Below are positions 28,286 through 36,879 of a DNA stretch of 64,000 bases, one piece after another. Numbering within the stretch: position 1 is the stretch's first letter; every line of letters begins with the position of its first letter. The stretch lies in the NCBI RefSeq assembly GCF_007197575.1, contig NZ_CP041616.1, forward strand, positions 744,001 to 808,000, given 5' to 3'. A model generated the notes under the pieces. The model saw only the letters and a program-made list of their open reading frames with translations, did not search any database and was not told the DNA's origin. The stretch comes from Ornithinimicrobium ciconiae (GTDB lineage Bacteria; Actinomycetota; Actinomycetes; Actinomycetales; Dermatophilaceae). Made by a program: the position numbers and the translations under genes.

Positions 28286-29479
28286 TCAGGTCTCGCGCTC
28301 GGGGTGGCGGGGCTGCAGCAGGGCCACGACGGCACCGACGACCAGGATCGCGCCGGACAGCAGCAGGCCGGTGCCCAGGTCAGCGGTCAGGTCCGAGACC
28401 CACCCGGTCAGGGTCGGCCCGACCGTCTGACCGAGACCGAAGGCGATGGTGGCGAAGGCGAGTCCCGCGGTCCAGTGCGGCTGGGGCAGCGACTCCCGCA
28501 CCGCGATGCTCACGGCCGTCACGACCGCCAGGAAGCTGCCGCCGACGACCGCGCCGGACAGGTAGGCCGCGACAGGACCGTCCAGCAGCACCGGGAGCAC
28601 GGTGCCCGCGGCCAGGGCGGTCATCACCACGGCCATCCCGCGGGAGCCACCCAGGCGGCCCAGCAGCGGCCCCCAGGCCAGGCCGGAGAGGGCGGCAGCC
28701 AGCCCGACGACCGCCCAGAACCCGGCGATCAGCGGACCGGACATGCCCTCGTCGGTGAGGTACTCGCTGATGAAGGTGAGATAGGCGATATAGCCCAGCC
28801 CGAAGCAGGTGTAGGCGACCACGGCCCAGCCGATGAGCCGCCGGTCCCAGTGTCGGGCCAGGTCCTGGGCAGGCACCGGGTCGCTCACCTGGCGGGCCGC
28901 CCGCGCCGCAGCGAGCGTGGCCACCGCGCCGACGGCGGCCAGGGCGAGCCAGCCCTGCCGCCAGCCCGCGCCGTCGGTCACGTCCAGCAGCAGCGGGACC
29001 AGCAGACCCGCGGCGACGATGCCGGCACCGGCGCCGCCGAAGTAGACCCCGAGCAGCACCGCGGCCCGGCCGCGCGAGCCACGATGGCTCGCTTCCGCCA
29101 CCAGCGCCGCTCCCAGGACGAAGGCCAGCGCCCCAGCCAGCCCGGCGACGAAGCGGATGGTGAGGAGCACGGCATACGTGCTGGTCGCGGCGGTCAGTGC
29201 CAGGGCCACGGTGGTCACCGCGGTGCCCCACACAAAGGTCCGCCGCGTGCCGAAGGACCGGGCCAGTGGCGCCGCGACCAGGGCACCGAGCAGATAACCG
29301 GCGGCGTTGGTGGTGTTGAGGGCGCCCGCCGCGGAGTAGGACCACGACAGGTCGTCGCTCATCGCCGGCAGCAGCAGCGCATAGGCGAACCGGGCCAGGC
29401 CCAGCGCCACGAGCGGCCCCGCGGCCAGCCCGATCGCCACGGCCAACCGACCGTGACCCTCGGCTGCGACGGGCTGCAC
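28286..29479 (-). CDS. MFS transporter (YbfB/YjiJ-type)
   Basis: A 397-residue permease with 12 predicted helices. The first-helix LGLARFAYALLLPAMSDDL and GALNTTNAAGYLLGALVAAPLA regions are characteristic of the YbfB/YjiJ-like MFS group. The substrate is unknown. The start is GTG 29479, 11 bases after the stop of the SnoaL-like gene, so it is probably the last gene of an operon starting with the amino-acid dehydrogenase. Confidence 0.85.
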   Translation of the reverse strand: MQPVAAEGHGRLAVAIGLAAGPLVALGLARFAYALLLPAMSDDLSWSYSAAGALNTTNAAGYLLGALVAAPLARSFGTRRTFVWGTAVTTVALALTAATSTYAVLLTIRFVAGLAGALAFVLGAALVAEASHRGSRGRAAVLLGVYFGGAGAGIVAAGLLVPLLLDVTDGAGWRQGWLALAAVGAVATLAAARAARQVSDPVPAQDLARHWDRRLIGWAVVAYTCFGLGYIAYLTFISEYLTDEGMSGPLIAGFWAVVGLAAALSGLAWGPLLGRLGGSRGMAVVMTALAAGTVLPVLLDGPVAAYLSGAVVGGSFLAVVTAVSIAVRESLPQPHWTAGLAFATIAFGLGQTVGPTLTGWVSDLTADLGTGLLLSGAILVVGAVVALLQPRHPERET

Positions 29480-29490
29480 CGGCGGGAGGG

Positions 29491-29844
29491 TCAGACGGCC
29501 GGGGTGTCGAAGTAGGTGCGGCGCTCGGCCGCCAGCCCCGCCTCGTCGTAGTCCACGAAGTCGCAGAAGCCGACCGTCACCTGGGTGCCGTCCCTGAGCA
29601 CTCCGGTGAACACGCCGCGGACCGCCACCGAGGGGCCGTCCACGATCAGCTGGTCGACCCGGTGACTGCCTGAGGCGATCACCCGCGTGCCGCTGTAGAA
29701 CGCCTGCAGCTCCGCGCGCCCGCGCATCGGCTCATAGCCCGGGCGGTGATAGACCGCGTCGGGGGCAAACCAGTCCACGACGCCCTGGGTGTCCCCGGCG
29801 TCCACCGCGCGGTAGTAGCGCTGGGTGGCCTCGACCAGGTCCAT
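29491..29844 (-). CDS. SnoaL/NTF2-like family protein
   Basis: A 117-residue protein with the cone-shaped NTF2 fold signature: MDLVEATQRYYRAVDAGD, then VDWFAPDAVYHRPGYEPMRGRAELQAFY and late beta strands. Such proteins are small isomerases, hydrolases or binding proteins; no substrate can be assigned. ATG 29844 shares one base with the stop of the upstream dehydrogenase gene (TGATG), so they are translationally coupled. Confidence 0.8.
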   Translation of the reverse strand: MDLVEATQRYYRAVDAGDTQGVVDWFAPDAVYHRPGYEPMRGRAELQAFYSGTRVIASGSHRVDQLIVDGPSVAVRGVFTGVLRDGTQVTVGFCDFVDYDEAGLAAERRTYFDTPAV

Positions 29845-30899
29845 CAGCGCGATTCCGCAGCCCCGGCGAGCCGCTGGGCCGCCCGGTCGCGGGCCGCCTG
29901 CTCGGGCGTCACCCCGCGGCCGTCGGCCTCGGCCAGGATGTCCGTGACTCGCTCGCCGATCCGCTCCAGGGCACTGACCAGGGTGTCCTCGTCCCAGCCG
30001 ACGACTCCGGAGTGGACCTGGATGACACCGCCGGCGTTGGCCACGAAGTCGGGCACGACCGTGACCCCCGCCGAGCGCAGCGCCTCGCCGGCCTCGGCGG
30101 AGTCCAGGGTGTCGTTGGCCGCGCCGGCCACCACGCGGGCGCGGATGCGGCTGGCGTTGTCGGTGGTCAGCACCCGCGCCACCGCGCAGGGTGCGAAGAC
30201 GTCCGTCTCGGCATAGGGCGCCTCGTGCGGGTCGATGATGCTGGCCCCGAGCTCGTCGGCCAGGGCCTGCGCACGGGTGCCGTCGATGTCAGCGACGGAC
30301 AGGAGAGCGCCGTCGGCCGCGGCATACCGGGCCAGGCTGGCGCCGACATGTCCGGTGCCCTGGACGACGACCCGCACCCCCTCCATGTCGCGGTCGAGGG
30401 TGTGCCGCACCGCGGCGCGCATCGCCGCGTAGACACCCCGGGCGGTGTAGGGGCCGGGGTCCACCTCGTCGCAGAACGCGCGCCCGCCGCGGGTCTCGAT
30501 CACCCGCATATCCTCCGGCGTGGTCCCCATGTCCACGCCCGGGATGTAGGTGCCGTTGGTGCGGGCCACGAACTCACCGAAGGCCTCCAGGGCGGCGCGG
30601 CGCTCCTCGCCCGTCAGGGGTGCGTCCGAGTCCTGGAGTATGACGGACTTCGCACCTCCGTAGGGAAGGTCGGCGCACGCGTGCTTGAGGGTCATCGCCG
30701 CGGCGAGCCGCTGCGCCTCGATGACGGCGGCCTCGGGGGAGTCGTACGGCCGCCAGCGGGTGCCGCCGAAGCCCGGTCCCAGGGTCGTGTCGTCGATGGC
30801 GATGACGGCCCGCAGACCCGTCGCGTCGTCGTGGCAGGTGATGACCTGCTCGGAACTGAAGAAGTCAGGAGCCACGTTGCTCCCCGTGTTGGTGCCCAT
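29844..30899 (-). CDS. Leucine/valine dehydrogenase family
   Basis: Oxidative deamination of a branched-chain amino acid to its 2-oxo acid with NAD. The protein has 351 residues, close to valine and leucine dehydrogenases. The substrate domain has MTLKHACADLPYGGAKSV, with Lys72 and catalytic Lys84. The Rossmann domain has VVQGTGHVGASLARYAA. Valine or leucine as substrate is inferred, not proven. It is divergent from a lipoprotein gene (44-base gap) and first in an operon with a SnoaL-like protein and an MFS permease. Confidence 0.88.
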   Translation of the reverse strand: MGTNTGSNVAPDFFSSEQVITCHDDATGLRAVIAIDDTTLGPGFGGTRWRPYDSPEAAVIEAQRLAAAMTLKHACADLPYGGAKSVILQDSDAPLTGEERRAALEAFGEFVARTNGTYIPGVDMGTTPEDMRVIETRGGRAFCDEVDPGPYTARGVYAAMRAAVRHTLDRDMEGVRVVVQGTGHVGASLARYAAADGALLSVADIDGTRAQALADELGASIIDPHEAPYAETDVFAPCAVARVLTTDNASRIRARVVAGAANDTLDSAEAGEALRSAGVTVVPDFVANAGGVIQVHSGVVGWDEDTLVSALERIGERVTDILAEADGRGVTPEQAARDRAAQRLAGAAESR

Positions 30900-30943
30900 G
30901 AGGTCAGTTCACCACAGCGCCGGTCGGTGCGAGGATCAGGGTC

Positions 30944-31999
30944 ATGTCACGCACCACCGCCGCCCTGGCTGCAGTCGTCCTGGTGCTCGCTGCCGGGTGT
31001 GCTGGCGCCGACGACCCGGACACCGCTGGGTCGGAGGCGGTGTCCGACAGCGCAGTGGTGACCACCGCTCCGGCGGACGGCTCTGAGACCGGCCTGTCGG
31101 CATACGGACTCGCGCTGCTGGCCACTCCGGCAGAAGCGACCCACCTGACGGTCACCGATTTTGATGCGATCCGGGCGCGGCTCGGGGTGCCGGACCTGAC
31201 CTCGGCGGACATCATGACCGACCGGCTGGAGTTCTGGCGGTCGGCGGAGACCTCCAGCGTGCTGCTCACCGACGGGCTGCTGCGCGAGGAGAACAGCCGC
31301 TATGACCTGACCTATGACTTCACCCAGGACGACGTCGATGCCGAAGCGCGATGGAGTGGTCCGGACGGTGGTGGATTCCTGCTCGCGCTGCGTCCCGACC
31401 TGGACCTCGACCTGGTGCAGGCGGCCATCGAGGACGGTGCGCCGGGGCTGGGCGGGGCGAGCCTCGACCGGGCGACCTCCACGGTCCTGGAGGGCGCGGG
31501 CACCGAGGGGGTGTGGGCAAGCGGCAGCGCCACCGCCCTCACCGAGGTGGGGGACGTGCCCGCCGAGAGCCTGATCGTGCGCAACGGGTGCGCGCCCTTC
31601 GCTGCCGCGCTGGGCGTGGACGCGACGATCGAGGACCAGGAGCGGGTGCTGAGCGCGCACGATGTCGAGGGCCTCCTGGACGTGGAGGCGGTGGCGATCG
31701 CATTCACCGGGATGTCCGCGACCGTCCGGCTGGGCTATCCAGGCGGCACGGAAACGGTGGCGATCGAGGAGGACCTCGCGGCACGGCTGGCCCTCGCGCA
31801 GGACTGGCCGACGACCGAGTCCATCGGCTTCTCCGACGGGTTCGGCAGCGGATCGGTCACGGGGGCCGACGGCACCGTCGGGGAGCTGGAGTATGCCGTC
31901 ACGAACCCGGGCGCCGCAGCCAACCTCGCCCTCGCCGACCTGGTCCCGCTCGGGGTCTGCAGCGACGTCGACCCGCTGGAGGAGCCGACCGGTCTCTGA
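30944..31999 (+). CDS. Hypothetical lipoprotein
   Basis: A 351-residue exported lipoprotein. The signal peptide ends in lipobox LAAGC with Cys19 as lipidated residue. A short Asp/Thr-rich spacer precedes a ~290-residue mixed alpha/beta domain with regions such as TVTDFDAIRARLGVPDLTS. No domain name is recognised. A single pair of later cysteines (about 211 and 340) could form a disulfide. Confidence 0.7.
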   Translation: MSRTTAALAAVVLVLAAGCAGADDPDTAGSEAVSDSAVVTTAPADGSETGLSAYGLALLATPAEATHLTVTDFDAIRARLGVPDLTSADIMTDRLEFWRSAETSSVLLTDGLLREENSRYDLTYDFTQDDVDAEARWSGPDGGGFLLALRPDLDLDLVQAAIEDGAPGLGGASLDRATSTVLEGAGTEGVWASGSATALTEVGDVPAESLIVRNGCAPFAAALGVDATIEDQERVLSAHDVEGLLDVEAVAIAFTGMSATVRLGYPGGTETVAIEEDLAARLALAQDWPTTESIGFSDGFGSGSVTGADGTVGELEYAVTNPGAAANLALADLVPLGVCSDVDPLEEPTGL

Positions 32000-32051
32000 G
32001 TCGCGGCGCGCAGGGGCGGCTGTGCTGAGGCACGTGTCGGCATACGGAATG

Positions 32052-34088
32052 TCAGATGAGGTCGACGACCCACCCGCCCGTCAGGGTGTCCAGGTCAAAG
32101 CGCGCGAGTCCCTGATAGTCCAGCGTCCAGAGCTCATCGCCAATCACCATCGTGCGGCTAGGTCCCTCACCCCAGTACTCACTCTGGTCAGGGCCGACGC
32201 TGATCTTGCCGTCCTCGGTCAGGTCGCCGTCGTTGACACCGAGCACGACCACGCCACCGAACGACTCGTCCTTGGACTCTCCCCACCGGGCCATCGGCAG
32301 GAAGACCTGACCCGTGGCCGGCCAGGAGGTGAACGCCCGGTGGTCCCACTCGACGGGGGTGTAGCCACCGTCCCAGGTCATCACCGCGGTCTGCGTCGGT
32401 GCACTCAGATCGCTGATGTCGAAGACGGAGACCTGCATGCCCTCGGACTGCCCGCTCTCGGGGTCAGCATCCTGGCCCACTCCGAGCAGCGTGTCCTCGT
32501 CGAGGGGGTGCAGGTATGCCGAGTAGCCAGGAATCTTCAGCTCACCTGTGACGTGGGGCGCGGTGGGATCACTGGTGTCGATCAGATAGAGCGGGTCGGT
32601 CTGGCGGAAGGTCACGACGGCCGCCAGGTCGGCGGACAGGTAGCGCACCGCCCGGACCTGCTCGGTCAGCCCGAGCCCGTCGACGCGACCGGTTTCGGTG
32701 AGGGTGTCGCCGTCCTCGCGCATCATGATCAGCGAGGACTGCGACTCCTCCGAGGCCGCCCGCGGGTCGGTCGTGGTGGCCACCCGGATCACGCCGTCCT
32801 CCTCGTCGAGAGCCCACTGGCTGAGGAGATAGCCGTCGACCGTGCCGGACGCCTGGTAGGTCGTGCCGTTGGGGTCGCTGATGTCGAAGGAGTGCAGGTC
32901 CGTCTGAGCGGTGCTCCCGTCGCCCCACTCGGAGATGTCGCCGTCAGTCCACCGCCACGGGTCCCACCGGTTGGTGGCAACGATCAGCCGGTCAGTGCTG
33001 GCATAGACGGTGCTGCCGGTGGCGACCAGGCCGGCCCCGGAGGTGGGCACCGGTGTGCCGGAGTCGATGTCGAAGCTCAGGACGGTCATCGTGGTCAGTC
33101 CGGCGGGGTCTCGCGGTCGGGAGATGTCCTCGCAGTCCAGGAGTGGCTCGATCGAGAGCACGCTCCCGTCGGCGTCGAGCGTCGAGACGTGCGGGATCCA
33201 GTCGTCGATCTCGGTCGCGCGGATCAGGTCACGGTTGGTCTCCTCAGCCTCCTGCTCCGAGCTGAGCCGGCCATCCTGCGGGCTGGTCTGCTGCACCGAG
33301 GGCGGGTCGCTCACCAGCACCATCCGGACCGTGCCGTCGATCATCCGTGCCGACTGATAGGCGCCCTCCAGCCGCACCGACCCGATGGTGCGCGGCTCAG
33401 CCGGGTCGCTGAGGTCGACCGTGGTGACCACGGTGCGGGACATCGGGAAGGCCAGGTGCTGGGTGTCGCTCGTCGACGCCCAGTGGGGCCACTCGTGCGA
33501 GAGCACCACCAGGGTGCTGTCCTGCAGCAGCAGTTCACCGGCCTGGATGCTGTCTGCCCGTGCCGGGAGCTGGACGGTGCTGAGGACCTCTTCCGTGGCG
33601 ACGTCGATGATCTGGACCGTGCCCGTGATCGTGGTGACGATGATGCGGCCGTCGGTCTTGACCAGGTCGGCCTCGTCGACGCCCTCCTCCTGCACGTTGG
33701 TGGTGGAGTGCTCTGGGGCCGAGCTCGCGCTGGAGCCCGCGGCCGCGCTGTCCTCCACCCCCGCGTCGCCACCGGCGGCGAGCCAGCGGTCGCCGTCATA
33801 GCCGCCGCTGCCGATGCCATAGGGGCCGACCTGCTCCAGAGCGTTGGCCTGGTAGTAGGTGAGCAGCCCGGCGCAGTCGTCGAAGGGCTGGATCAGCGAG
33901 GCGGGCAGGGCTGTGATCGCGGCGGATGCTGTGGTGCTGTCCCACGGCGCCGCCGTGCTCGAGGGTCGTGGCGGTGAGTCTGCCGGAGCGCGGGTGCCGG
34001 GTGGCTGCGCGCACGCGGTGAGGCCGGTCAGCAGCGAGAGGCTGACGAGCGCAGCAAGAGCGGGGCTGGGCAGTGGCGAACGAGGCAT
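32052..34088 (-). CDS. Secreted beta-propeller lipoprotein
   Basis: A 678-residue lipoprotein with lipobox LTAC (Cys26) and then a large beta-propeller domain. The landmark TNVQEEGVDEADLVKTDGRI (about 145-164) is the opening motif of the Beta_propel family of secreted proteins in archaea and actinobacteria. Blade-like repeats continue to the C-terminus (YDIS/FDISDP-type strands). Function is unknown; a surface-exposed binding role is likely. ATG 34088 is chosen because the signal peptide starts there. Confidence 0.83.
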   Translation of the reverse strand: MPRSPLPSPALAALVSLSLLTGLTACAQPPGTRAPADSPPRPSSTAAPWDSTTASAAITALPASLIQPFDDCAGLLTYYQANALEQVGPYGIGSGGYDGDRWLAAGGDAGVEDSAAAGSSASSAPEHSTTNVQEEGVDEADLVKTDGRIIVTTITGTVQIIDVATEEVLSTVQLPARADSIQAGELLLQDSTLVVLSHEWPHWASTSDTQHLAFPMSRTVVTTVDLSDPAEPRTIGSVRLEGAYQSARMIDGTVRMVLVSDPPSVQQTSPQDGRLSSEQEAEETNRDLIRATEIDDWIPHVSTLDADGSVLSIEPLLDCEDISRPRDPAGLTTMTVLSFDIDSGTPVPTSGAGLVATGSTVYASTDRLIVATNRWDPWRWTDGDISEWGDGSTAQTDLHSFDISDPNGTTYQASGTVDGYLLSQWALDEEDGVIRVATTTDPRAASEESQSSLIMMREDGDTLTETGRVDGLGLTEQVRAVRYLSADLAAVVTFRQTDPLYLIDTSDPTAPHVTGELKIPGYSAYLHPLDEDTLLGVGQDADPESGQSEGMQVSVFDISDLSAPTQTAVMTWDGGYTPVEWDHRAFTSWPATGQVFLPMARWGESKDESFGGVVVLGVNDGDLTEDGKISVGPDQSEYWGEGPSRTMVIGDELWTLDYQGLARFDLDTLTGGWVVDLI

Positions 34089-34151
34089 CGTGGCCTCCGG
34101 TGCGAGTCGGGCTGACGGCAGTGTCTGCAGTGAGACGCAGGCCCACCCGAC

Positions 34152-34197
34152 TTCGGTTCCACGCAAGTCCCAGGTTCGGTTCCACGCAAGTCCCAGG
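34152..34197. repeat. 23-bp direct repeat
   Basis: Two exact adjacent copies, TTCGGTTCCACGCAAGTCCC plus AGG (34152-34174 and 34175-34197), lie upstream of the beta-propeller lipoprotein gene. Confidence 0.9.
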
Positions 34198-34228
34198 CCG
34201 TGGCACCCGATCCTTCCCGCTGCCGCGA

Positions 34229-34300
34229 CGTCTTAGAGCCGGAACTGCATCTTCGAGCCGGTTACAACAGGCTCGAAGACACTTTTCCGGCTCTAAGACG
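34229..34300. repeat. 72-bp near-perfect palindrome
   Basis: CGTCTTAGAGCCGGAA (34229-34244) pairs with TTCCGGCTCTAAGACG (34285-34300) over 16 bp. CTTCGAGCC (34251-34259) pairs with GGCTCGAAG (34270-34278) over 9 bp. The two stems are separated by a 6x6 internal loop and capped by 10 bases. It reads alike on both strands and has no T run. The full stretch 34089-34409 holds this, two repeat arrays and no gene. Confidence 0.9.
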
Positions 34301-34349
34301 CCTGCGGCGGGGACGGTCAGGGGGTGCTGGCGCGCCGTGGGGGCGGGGG

Positions 34350-34430
34350 TAGGCCTACGGGTCGGTGGGGCGGGGGTAGGTCTACGGGTCGGTGGGGCGG
34401 TGTGTAGGTCTACGGATCGGTGGGGCGGGC
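34350..34430. repeat. Three 27-28-bp repeats over the malic enzyme stop
   Basis: TAGGCCTACGGGTCGG-like units start at 34350, 34377 and 34405, followed by TGGGGCGG. The third copy includes the stop codon of the malic enzyme gene (34410-34412). Confidence 0.8.
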
Positions 34431-36155
34431 CGAGGGCTCGGCGATCTCGGTGACGACCTCGACCGTGGGATAGACCGGCTGCCACATGAGGTCCTGGATG
34501 TCCTGGATCGGGTTGTCCAGGGTGACCGTGGCCAAGCCTTCCGCCTCTGCGGCTTCCACCACGCGGACTGCCACGGCAGCGGACACCGCGCGCAGCTGCC
34601 GCATCGTCGGCAGGACCGAGGCGCCCAGCCGTTTGGCCGACGTCATCTCGGCCACGGCCCGCGACGCGGCGGCGATCATGCGGTCGCTCACCTTCGTTGC
34701 CCGGCAGGCCACGACACCCAGCCCGATGCCGGGGAAGACCAGCGCGTTGTTGGCCTGGGCGATGTCAAAGGTCGTGCCGGCATACTCGACAGGCCCGAAC
34801 GGTGAGCCGGTGGCGATGAGGGCCTGGCCGTCGGTCCAGGCCAGCAGGTCAGCGGGCACGGCCTCGGCCTTGGCGGTCGGGTTGGACAGCGGCATGATGA
34901 TCGGCCGTTCACATCCTGCGGCCATGTCACGCACGATCGCCTCGGTGAAGGACCCGGACTGCGCGGAGGTGCCGATCAGGATGGTCGGTTGCACATTGCG
35001 CACGACGTCGGCCAGGGCGTAACGACCGGACTCGGCGACGGTCCACGAGGAGAGCTCATCGGACGGGCGGGCATAACGCTCCTGGAAGGGCCGCATCGGA
35101 CCGGACGTGTGCAAGAGTCCGCGGCTGCCCAGGCCCCAGAAGAGACGCGCTGCCTCCTCCTCCGTCATCCCCTCCTGGACCATCACATCGCGCATCAGGT
35201 CGGCGATGCCGATGCCGGCCGTGCCCGCACCGTGGATGACGACGCGCTGGTCGCTCATCCGCTCACCCTTGGCGCGCACGGCCGCGATCGCCGCGGCGGC
35301 CACGACGGCGGCGGTGCCCTGGATGTCGTCGTTGAAGGAGACGTGCTCCTCGCGATAGGTGTCCAGGATGCGGTGGGCGTTGTTGGCGCCGAAGTCCTCC
35401 CAGTGCAGCAGAGCCTTGGGGAAGTGTCGCTTGACGGCGGCGACGAAGGTCGCGATGAACTCGTCATAGCGCTCCCCGCGGACCCGGGCGTGCCGGGCGC
35501 CGAGGTAGGCCGGGTCGTTGAGCAGGGCGAGGTTGTCGGTGCCCACGTCGAGCACGATCGGCACCGCGCGCAGCGGGTGGATCCCGGCGGCAGTGGTGTA
35601 GACGGCGAGCTTGCCGACCGCGATCCGGATGCCGCCGACGCCCTGGTCGCCGATGCCGAGGATGCCTTCCGAGTCGGTCACCACGAGCAGGTCGATGTCG
35701 TCCGGGCCTGCGCCGTGCGAGGCCAGGGCCTCGTCGATGTCCTGAGGGTTGTCGATCGCCAGATAGATGCCGCGGGCCCGGTCGAAGGTTGAGCTGAACC
35801 GTTCGATCGCCTCACCCACGGTCGGCGTGTAGATGATGGGCAGCATCTCGTCCAGGTGCTCGGCGACGAGCCGGTAGTAGAGGATCTCGTTGAGGTCCTG
35901 CAGCTGGTTGAGATAGACGTACTTGCTCAGGTCGTCGGGCTGTCTGTCGAACTGCCGGTAGACCCGCTTGAGCTGCTCGTTCATCGAGTTCACGGCGGGT
36001 GGCAGCAGCCCCTGCAGGCCGAGCGCGCGCCGCTGCTCCAGGGTGTAGGCCGGACCGAAGTTGAGCATCGGGCGCGCGAGAACCTGCCGTCCGCGGACAG
36101 CGATCTGGACGGTCTCGACACCGTTCTCGGTGCGGAACTGAAACTGGCGCGCCAT
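34410..36155 (-). CDS. NAD-dependent malic enzyme
   Basis: Oxidative decarboxylation of malate to pyruvate. The protein has 581 residues, the long type like SfcA/MaeA. Landmarks are EMLPIIYTPTVGEA (catalytic Tyr region), GGIRIAVGKLAVYTTAAGIHP (substrate/cofactor Lys region), ERYDEFI and HWEDFGANNAHRIL (metal ligands), and the nucleotide fold HGAGTAGIGIADLM. The cofactor assignment (NAD) rests on the family, not on tested residues. It is monocistronic; the stop lies inside a repeat array. Confidence 0.93.
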   Translation of the reverse strand: MARQFQFRTENGVETVQIAVRGRQVLARPMLNFGPAYTLEQRRALGLQGLLPPAVNSMNEQLKRVYRQFDRQPDDLSKYVYLNQLQDLNEILYYRLVAEHLDEMLPIIYTPTVGEAIERFSSTFDRARGIYLAIDNPQDIDEALASHGAGPDDIDLLVVTDSEGILGIGDQGVGGIRIAVGKLAVYTTAAGIHPLRAVPIVLDVGTDNLALLNDPAYLGARHARVRGERYDEFIATFVAAVKRHFPKALLHWEDFGANNAHRILDTYREEHVSFNDDIQGTAAVVAAAAIAAVRAKGERMSDQRVVIHGAGTAGIGIADLMRDVMVQEGMTEEEAARLFWGLGSRGLLHTSGPMRPFQERYARPSDELSSWTVAESGRYALADVVRNVQPTILIGTSAQSGSFTEAIVRDMAAGCERPIIMPLSNPTAKAEAVPADLLAWTDGQALIATGSPFGPVEYAGTTFDIAQANNALVFPGIGLGVVACRATKVSDRMIAAASRAVAEMTSAKRLGASVLPTMRQLRAVSAAVAVRVVEAAEAEGLATVTLDNPIQDIQDLMWQPVYPTVEVVTEIAEPSARPTDP

Positions 36156-36346
36156 AGCGGAAATCTAGTCCACCCCGCGGTGTGCAGATCACCGGGGCAG
36201 GTCGAGCCAACCGCGCAGGTCGTAAACGGCGACCCCCGCGCGGGTCCTGGACGGCGACCCCCGCACAGTGCCGGTTGCCGGCGAGCTGCGCGCTCACCTG
36301 TGTGGTCACGCTGCCCACCGCGTTGGGCGACGGGATCCCACCCCGG

Positions 36347-36871
36347 TCAGTGTGGTTCGGCGTCCCAGGGATAGCCGTGCGTGACGAAGGCCGTCCGGAC
36401 AGCGTCCTTGCCGCCCTCGACCTCGCCGCGGAAGAGGGTGCGGCCCTGCTCGGTCTCGAGCACCAGGTTGCCGCCGTCGCGATAGACGGTGGCGACCTGC
36501 GCACGTCTGATGGTGCGCACCTGACCCTTCTGCTCCACATTGACCTGGTCCCGCCCCACGTGCAGCACGGGTGACTGATGGATGATCACGGCAGCAAAGA
36601 CCGCACCCGCCAGCAGTCCCAGAACCGGGAGCGCCCAGGCGACCCACGAGTGGTCGGCCGAGGCGATGAGCCGCAGCGGCCCCTGGAAGGGCACCCACTC
36701 CAGTCCGGTCGCAAAGTCGGCGACCGGCCGGATCGCCACCCCGAGCAGCAGCCCGACGGCGGCGCAGACGCCCGCGACCAGGGCCTTGGCGCTGGTGTCG
36801 AACCCGAGGCGGGTGGCCTGTTGGTCAGGCGGGTCACCCGGTGAGGGGCCCGGCTGGGGAGCGGACGGCAT
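36347..36871 (-). CDS. Membrane protein with PH-like domain (YqeB-like)
   Basis: A 174-residue protein with two helices (about 28-50 and 78-98) and a C-terminal soluble domain of short beta strands (VLHVGRDQVNVEQKGQ, ATVYRDGGNLVLETEQGRTLFR). The two-helix plus PH-like layout resembles YqeB-type proteins. Function unknown. It sits 8 bases after the lpdA stop going leftward from 36880, so it may be co-transcribed with lpdA. Confidence 0.6.
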   Translation of the reverse strand: MPSAPQPGPSPGDPPDQQATRLGFDTSAKALVAGVCAAVGLLLGVAIRPVADFATGLEWVPFQGPLRLIASADHSWVAWALPVLGLLAGAVFAAVIIHQSPVLHVGRDQVNVEQKGQVRTIRRAQVATVYRDGGNLVLETEQGRTLFRGEVEGGKDAVRTAFVTHGYPWDAEPH

Positions 36872-36879
36872 ACGGCCGA

